Part shown: positions 6,013 through 9,950 of the stretch, piece after piece
Position numbering within the stretch: position 1 is the stretch's first letter
How the letters are laid out: every line of letters starts with the position of its first letter
Assembly: GCA_036518635.1 (NCBI GenBank)
Contig: DATDMT010000065.1
Span: 1-9,950 of the forward strand
Length of the DNA stretch: 9,950 nt
Direction: 5' to 3'
From: AWTP1-18 sp036518635
GTDB lineage: Bacteria; Pseudomonadota; Gammaproteobacteria; Burkholderiales; Rhodocyclaceae
The notes under the pieces: generated by a model
The model's input: the letters and a program-made list of their open reading frames with translations, nothing else
Databases searched by the model: none
Told to the model about the DNA's origin: nothing
Translations under genes and position numbers: made by a program

Positions 6013-6942
6013 ATGCCCATGAGTCTCATATCGGCAGTACGGGAAGACTTTTCGCTCGGCGTCCCGCTCCCCTGGATGCTCTATGGCCAGGACGGCAGCA
6101 AGCTGCTGGAGTCGGGCGCGGTGCTCGAGACCGAGGATCAGTTGGAATCCCTGCTGGCGCGCAAGCCGCTGCGCGAACTCTCCTGGAACGGGGCCGCCAC
6201 GCCGCAGCCGGAAACGCCCGAGGCCGCCGAACTCGACAAGGCCCTGGCCAATGCCGCCGAAAGCAGCTTCACCTTCCAGGACATGCGCCTGCGCGTCGGC
6301 GACCGCATCCAACTGCAGCCGCCGGCCACCGTCGCCCAGGACCGCTACATCGTCAAACTGATCGGCTATGTGGACAACGTCGGCCTGTTGGTTACCGCGC
6401 CGCTGGAGAATGGCCTGCGCGTGCCCTTGCGGGAAAACGACAAGGTCGTCGCGCGGATTTTTTCCAGCCAGAAAGCCTTCGGCTTCGGCAGCGTCGTCGC
6501 CCGCGTCTGCAAGATTCCCTACGACTATCTGCACCTGTCCTTCCCCGATCGCATCCAGGGTTCGGTGGTGCGCAAATCACCGCGGGTCCGCACCAACATC
6601 ATCGCTTCGATCGCCCAGCCCGAAGCGGACGGCAACGACCGGCAATCCGGGATCATCGTCAACCTGAGCGCCGACGGCGCCCTGCTCAAAGCCCGCCAGC
6701 CCCTCAGCGACAAGGGCCAGACCATCCAGCTCTCGTTCCGCGTGAACCTCCACAATGTGGATGCCTATCTGACGGTGAACGCCATCATCCGCAGCGCTTT
6801 CGGCGACGAGGGCAAGACCGGCAACGGTGCGGCGATGTTCAACCACGGCATCCAGTTCCAGAACCTGCCGGCCAACGACAGCGTGATCCTGCAGAGCCTG
6901 ATCTATCAGCAAATGATCGAGCAGCCCCAGTCCTTGACCTAG
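6013..6942 (+). CDS. PilZ-domain cyclic-di-GMP receptor, YcgR-like
   Basis: This 309-residue soluble protein reads as three parts. Residues about 3-55 form a short module (GVPLPWMLYGQDGSKLLESG, then an EDQLESLLAR helix) like that found at the N-termini of many betaproteobacterial c-di-GMP proteins. Residues about 85-180 resemble the YcgR/flagellar-brake N domain (MRLRVGDRIQLQ...RYIVKLIGYVDNVGLLVT). Residues about 183-305 are PilZ, with both c-di-GMP ligand motifs intact: R187-x3-R191 in RKSPR and N217-x-S-x2-G222 in NLSADG. It should bind c-di-GMP and act on motility or surface behaviour, but the target is not visible and no flagellar or pilus genes are nearby. The start may be the ATG at 6013 or 6019; neither has a strong Shine-Dalgarno sequence. 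It is 54 nt upstream of the HD-GYP gene, probably in one operon. Confidence 0.9.
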   Translation: MPMSLISAVREDFSLGVPLPWMLYGQDGSKLLESGAVLETEDQLESLLARKPLRELSWNGAATPQPETPEAAELDKALANAAESSFTFQDMRLRVGDRIQLQPPATVAQDRYIVKLIGYVDNVGLLVTAPLENGLRVPLRENDKVVARIFSSQKAFGFGSVVARVCKIPYDYLHLSFPDRIQGSVVRKSPRVRTNIIASIAQPEADGNDRQSGIIVNLSADGALLKARQPLSDKGQTIQLSFRVNLHNVDAYLTVNAIIRSAFGDEGKTGNGAAMFNHGIQFQNLPANDSVILQSLIYQQMIEQPQSLT

Positions 6943-6984
6943 CCGCCGGCGCCGCGCGCCGCCCGGGTAACCGCCGTTCCTGCG

Positions 6985-6990
6985 AAGGGG
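6985..6990 (+). promoter_or_regulatory. Ribosome-binding site supporting a TTG start
   Basis: AAGGGG lies 6 nt before the TTG at 6997. The spacing is ideal, and the following codons (IKQISASQLAIGMFV) match the beginning of DUF3391 proteins. The TTG is therefore accepted as the HD-GYP start codon rather than a later ATG. Confidence 0.75.
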
Positions 6991-6996
6991 TTCCAA

Positions 6997-8187
6997 TTGA
7001 TCAAGCAGATCTCCGCCAGCCAACTTGCCATCGGCATGTTCGTCCATGACCTGAACTGCGGCTGGATGGCGCATCCCTTCCTGACCAATCAATTCGCCGT
7101 CAAGGACACGGCGACGATCCGCAAAATCCTCGATGCCGGCATTCGCGAGGTCTCCATCGACACCAGCCGCGGCGCGGACCTCGCCGGCGAGCAAAAGGCC
7201 GTAGCGGTGCTTGCCGAATCGGCTAAGCAAATCGAGCCGGCGGCACCCATCCTGATTCCGCCCGCGCCCCTGGCGGAGGAGTTGCAGCGGGCGCGGAAGC
7301 TCCATCACGATGCCAACAAGCTGGTGTCCGGCCTGATGCATGACATTCGCCTGGGCAAGCAGATCGAGGTGGAGCAATGCGAGCCGCTGGTCGCGGGCAT
7401 CATCGATTCCATCTTCCGCATGCCGAGCGCACTGCTGCCCCTGGCCCAGGTGAAGACCCGCGACGAATACACCTTTCAGCATTCGGTCTCGGTCGCCGCC
7501 TTATCGGTCGCCTTCGGTCGCGCCCTGGAACTGCCGCGCGATGTCATCCAGGAGCTGGCACTGGGCGGCCTGCTGCACGATGTCGGCAAGGCCCTGGTGC
7601 CGCCCGCCGTGCTCGGCAAGCCGGGCAAGCTGACCGACGCCGAATTCGTCGTGATGAAGCACCATGCGGCGCAGGGCGCCGAGTTGCTGGAGAACCTCCC
7701 CGGCATCAGCGAGATTGCCTTCCAGGCCGCCGCCCAGCATCACGAGCGCTTCGACGGCAGCGGCTACCCCCACGGCCTAAAGGGGGACGCGATCAGCATC
7801 TATGGCCAGATGATGGCGATTGTCGACGTCTACGACGCGATCACCTCGCTGCGCGTCTATCACAAGGGCATTCCCCCCACCGAGGCCCTGAAGAGCATGT
7901 TCGAATGGAGCGGAACCCAATTCAATCCGCGACTGGTGCAGGCCTTCATCAAGAGCATCGGCATCTACCCGGCGGGGTCGCTGGTGCGCATGGCGAGCGG
8001 CAAGATCGGCATCGTCCGCGAGGTGGTGCCGAGCAAGCTGCTGCAGCCGGTGGTGAAGGTCTTCTATCACGCCGACAAGCGCTGCTACCTGGACCCGGAA
8101 ACCATCGACCTGTCCGCAGCCCAGGACAAGATCGTCGCCCACGAATCCTTCGAAAAATGGGGCATTGACCAAGCGCGCTGGCTATAG
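6997..8187 (+). CDS. DUF3391/HD-GYP protein, probable cyclic-di-GMP phosphodiesterase
   Basis: This 396-residue soluble protein is predicted to hydrolyse c-di-GMP. Residues about 1-70 are the DUF3391 module typical of the N-terminus of such enzymes (LAIGMFVHDLNCGWMAHPFL, then the GIREVSIDTSRG strand). A linker of about 80 residues precedes the HD-GYP domain at about 150-325. Metal and signature residues are intact: H162, H194-D195 with K198 (LLHDVGK), H222-H223, H248-H249, GYP within DGSGYPHGL (253-260) and D277 in IVDVYDA. A further segment of about 65 residues after the domain (SLVRMASGKIGIVREVV) is common in this subgroup. With the metal ligands and GYP present it should be active. The TTG start is backed by AAGGGG 6 nt upstream. 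It follows the PilZ gene and converges with the prohibitin gene, 24 nt away. Confidence 0.95.
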   Translation: MIKQISASQLAIGMFVHDLNCGWMAHPFLTNQFAVKDTATIRKILDAGIREVSIDTSRGADLAGEQKAVAVLAESAKQIEPAAPILIPPAPLAEELQRARKLHHDANKLVSGLMHDIRLGKQIEVEQCEPLVAGIIDSIFRMPSALLPLAQVKTRDEYTFQHSVSVAALSVAFGRALELPRDVIQELALGGLLHDVGKALVPPAVLGKPGKLTDAEFVVMKHHAAQGAELLENLPGISEIAFQAAAQHHERFDGSGYPHGLKGDAISIYGQMMAIVDVYDAITSLRVYHKGIPPTEALKSMFEWSGTQFNPRLVQAFIKSIGIYPAGSLVRMASGKIGIVREVVPSKLLQPVVKVFYHADKRCYLDPETIDLSAAQDKIVAHESFEKWGIDQARWL

Positions 8188-8196
8188 GCTAGCCGC

Positions 8197-8227
8197 CACG
8201 CCGCCGGCCCGTCAGTGGCTCGGCGTG
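8197..8227. terminator. Weak inverted repeat between the convergent HD-GYP and prohibitin genes
   Basis: CACGCCG (8197-8203) and CGGCGTG (8221-8227) can pair across a 17-nt loop spanning the prohibitin stop. A competing GCCAC/GTGGC stem also exists there. No T-run follows on either strand, so it is at best a weak bidirectional stop signal. Confidence 0.25.
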
Positions 8228-9291
8228 ACGTTGATGAAGGGCGTCGCCGCGCCGGACACCTGGGGCAGCTTGCCGTCCCACTTCTCGATCGCCTTGCGCT
8301 GATTCTCGATCTCGCGCAGACGGATCAACTCCACCGTCACCTGCTGTTTCTGCAAGGCCAGCGACTCGGCCTCGGCCTTGGCCTGGGTCACCTTCTGCTC
8401 GGCCTCGACGCGGATGCGCTGCAAGTCGCGTTCGGCCTTCAGCTTCAATTGCTCCGCCGTGGTCTTGGCCTCAATGGCCTCGTTGAAACTCTTGGAGAAG
8501 GCGAAGTTGACGATGGAGAACTCGTCCACCGCCACGCCGTGGCGGGTCAGCCGCTCCACCAGCAGGGCGCGGATGCGGTCTCGGACTTCCTGCCGCTTGG
8601 TGATCAGTTCCTCGGCGGTGTATTGCGCGGTGGCGGCCTTCACCGCCTCCTGCACCGCGGGGACGACGATGCGGTCGCCGATGGTCGGACCGACATCACG
8701 GAACACCACTGCCGCCTCCTTGGGATCAATGTGGTAGTTCAGCGCCACCGAGGTGTGCACCTGCTGCAGGTCCTTCGACGCAGCATCACCGGCGCCCTCG
8801 CCCTTCTGGATGCGCACGTCCATCAGGTGCACGCTCTGGGCGATCGGGATACGGAAGTGGATGCCCTCGTCGAGCACCTCCGGCGTCACCTTGCCGAAGG
8901 TGGTGATGACGCCTCGGTTGCCGGCCGGGACGATGGTAAAGGGGGCGAACAGCCACAGCACCAAGGCGGCGCCGCCGAAAGTCAGCACGGGTTTGAGCAA
9001 GGGGGACATGGCGAAAACTCCGGCAAGGGACTTGGTTGAAAAGGAGGAGGTCTTGCGCCCGGCCGACTCGGCCGCCGCGGCCGGCATTGCGGCCCCAAGC
9101 TGCCAAACCACGTAAAGCAGGCGCAACAGCAGCACGGCGACGACGCCTTCGATGCCGCCGAAGATCAGCGCGGCAATCAGCGCCGCGATGGTCCATTTGG
9201 AAAGCAGCAGGCCGGGCAGGGAGCGCGGCACCTGCTGCCGCAGGCGCTTCAGGCCATAGCGTAGGCGCTGCTGGATGTAGTCTGGATTCAT
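8212..9291 (-). CDS. Prohibitin/SPFH-domain membrane protein with N-terminal membrane extension
   Basis: From the ATG at 9289-9291 this gene gives 359 residues; from the internal ATG at 9007-9009 it gives 265, the family-like form. The core (from residue 95) has a signal-anchor, VLTFGGAALVLWLFAPF, then the SPFH domain (GNRGVITTFGKVTPEVLDEGIHFRIP, DVRIQKGEG, NYHIDP), and an Ala/Glu/Lys-rich coiled coil at about residues 270-330, ending in FINVTPSH. Prohibitins form large membrane ring scaffolds, often linked to proteases. The extra 94 residues carry a basic amphipathic start (QQRLRYGLKRLRQQ) and a long hydrophobic stretch at about 33-66. Roughly five in six of its codons end in G or C, as in real genes, and no stop intervenes. 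The internal ATG has GGAG 8 nt upstream; the outer ATG lacks a ribosome-binding site but has a promoter-like element before it. The stop and SPFH identity are sure, the start is not. Confidence 0.88.
   Translation of the reverse strand: MNPDYIQQRLRYGLKRLRQQVPRSLPGLLLSKWTIAALIAALIFGGIEGVVAVLLLRLLYVVWQLGAAMPAAAAESAGRKTSSFSTKSLAGVFAMSPLLKPVLTFGGAALVLWLFAPFTIVPAGNRGVITTFGKVTPEVLDEGIHFRIPIAQSVHLMDVRIQKGEGAGDAASKDLQQVHTSVALNYHIDPKEAAVVFRDVGPTIGDRIVVPAVQEAVKAATAQYTAEELITKRQEVRDRIRALLVERLTRHGVAVDEFSIVNFAFSKSFNEAIEAKTTAEQLKLKAERDLQRIRVEAEQKVTQAKAEAESLALQKQQVTVELIRLREIENQRKAIEKWDGKLPQVSGAATPFINVTPSH
9018..9021 (-). promoter_or_regulatory. Internal ribosome-binding site for a short prohibitin form
   Basis: Read on the minus strand, GGAG lies 8 nt before the ATG at 9007-9009. 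That ATG would start the protein with MSPLLKPVLTFGG, placing the signal-anchor at the N-terminus as in ordinary prohibitins. It supports either an alternative start or a second, shorter product. Confidence 0.45.
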
Positions 9292-9318
9292 CTCGGGCCA
9301 CGCAAGGAGGACTTGGGC

Positions 9319-9347
9319 ACTATAGCCCAAGCCCGTTACAGGTTGAA
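9319..9347 (-). promoter_or_regulatory. Possible promoter for the long prohibitin form, within a hairpin
   Basis: On the minus strand TTCAAC (9347-9342) and TATAGT (9324-9319, five of six matches to TATAAT) are 17 bp apart, and transcription would begin near 9312, about 20 nt before the ATG at 9291. The -10 hexamer lies in the loop of a 7-bp inverted repeat, CTTGGGC/GCCCAAG (9312-9331), which begins 4 nt after the dehydrogenase stop. The repeat has no T-run, so it is a poor terminator candidate. Confidence 0.3.
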
Positions 9348-9950
9348 GCCGCGCGGCTTGCGCCCGGCACGGGCGAACAGCAGGTCGTAGAGCGGGTTGG
9401 GCAGCAGGCGCAGCAGCTTGGCGACGATGCCCATCTGCCAGGGCACGACGGCGTAGGAAGCGCCGCGATCCAACACCCGGGCGATGCGCCGCGCACCCTC
9501 CTCCGCCGACAGCAGGAAGGGCATCGCATAACGATTGACGCGGGTCATCGGCGTATCGATATAGCCGGGGCAGACCGTGCACACCTTGACCCCGCAGCCG
9601 TGCAATTCGACCCGCAGGCTCTCCAGCCAGGCGATCAGCGCCGCCTTCGAAGCGCAATAGCCGCCGGCACCGGGCAGCCCGCGGATACCGGCCACCGAGG
9701 CGATGCCGGCCAGGGTGCCATGGCCGGCGGTGCGCATCGGCGCGATGAAGGGATGCAGGGTGTGGATCGCCCCCTGGACGTTGATCTCGAAGACGCGGCG
9801 AAACACCGCCAGGTCGTCGGCCTCCTCGGCCAGGGTGCCGACCGAGACCCCGGCATTGGCGATCACCAGATCGGGCACGCCGACGCGGGCCATGAAGTCC
9901 GATGCGGCGGCCTGCAGCGCCGCGGCATCGGCCACATCCAGCGGATAGCA
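9336..9950 (-). CDS. Short-chain dehydrogenase/reductase (5' end off the right edge)
   Basis: The visible part is 204 residues and the stop; the reading frame is open to the window edge, so the N-terminus with the Rossmann TGxxxGIG motif is missing. A GTG at 9933-9935 is not the start, because the residues before it (CYPLD) continue the classic DV-containing SDR strand. Family landmarks in order of the visible fragment are IANAGVS (N32-A-G34), N57 in INVQGA, catalytic S85 in IASVAGI, Y98-x3-K102 in YCASK, and PGYIDTPMT. These indicate a classical NAD(P)-dependent SDR with an intact catalytic Ser-Tyr-Lys set. The C-terminal stretch (MGIVAKLLRLLPNPLYDLLFARAGRKP) is hydrophobic and basic, suggesting membrane association. 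The substrate is not predictable. It lies 44 nt upstream of the long prohibitin start. Confidence 0.92.
   Translation of the reverse strand, partial: CYPLDVADAAALQAAASDFMARVGVPDLVIANAGVSVGTLAEEADDLAVFRRVFEINVQGAIHTLHPFIAPMRTAGHGTLAGIASVAGIRGLPGAGGYCASKAALIAWLESLRVELHGCGVKVCTVCPGYIDTPMTRVNRYAMPFLLSAEEGARRIARVLDRGASYAVVPWQMGIVAKLLRLLPNPLYDLLFARAGRKPRGFNL

Noticed and set aside
9292..9657. Further upstream part of the prohibitin frame (from an ATG at 9657)
   Set aside because: This stretch overlaps the dehydrogenase gene in another frame of the same strand, and its Arg/Gly/Ala-rich translation looks non-coding; only the part from 9291 onward is plausible.
1..9950. CRISPR array, tRNA, IS element or prophage remnants
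   Set aside because: No regularly spaced direct repeats, cloverleaf-like segments, transposase or integrase motifs, or flanking target duplications were seen on reading both strands.

Overview
The window is GC-rich, densely packed chromosomal DNA. Gene content and protein style suggest a betaproteobacterium, most likely of the Rhodocyclales (Azospira/Dechloromonas/Accumulibacter-like). This is an inference from a class I PHA synthase, RapZ, a DUF3391/HD-GYP protein and a PilZ protein occurring together; no rRNA or marker gene is present to settle it. Ten protein-coding genes are supported, two of them cut by the window edges. No tRNA, rRNA, CRISPR array, insertion sequence or prophage is visible.

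Left block, minus strand (2185 down to 1): a tight gene string runs HMG-CoA lyase, a 52-residue four-cysteine DUF1289-type protein, the RNase adapter RapZ, and a membrane-anchored NusG domain II protein cut by the left edge. Gaps are 10 nt or the genes overlap (10 nt and 4 nt), so one transcript is likely.

Centre, plus strand (2281-5354): a divergent intergenic region carries a 17-bp inverted repeat containing CTGC-N3-GCAG, the published recognition pattern of the PHA regulator PhaR. It overlaps the -35 region of a sigma70-like promoter. Downstream lie a metallo-beta-lactamase-fold hydrolase with a winged-helix-like tail and, 10 nt later, a class I polyhydroxyalkanoate synthase (phaC) ending in a strong intrinsic terminator. 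This reads as a PHA operon probably controlled by PhaR. The divergent lyase yields acetyl-CoA and acetoacetate, both PHA-relevant metabolites.

Right-centre, plus strand (5370-8187): an orphan PIN-domain protein of the toxin-like COG1569 type starts 15 nt after that terminator. A 193-nt hairpin-rich spacer follows. Next is a cyclic-di-GMP pair: a YcgR-like PilZ protein and a DUF3391/HD-GYP protein with a TTG start.

Right block, minus strand (9950 down to 8212), convergent with the HD-GYP gene: a short-chain dehydrogenase cut by the right edge, then a prohibitin/SPFH membrane protein whose reading frame extends 94 residues upstream of the family-typical start and adds a second membrane region.

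Nothing here is clearly a new defence or mobile system. The best leads are the PhaR-type operator with its MBL-PhaC pair, the extended prohibitin, and the start-site question on the MBL gene.
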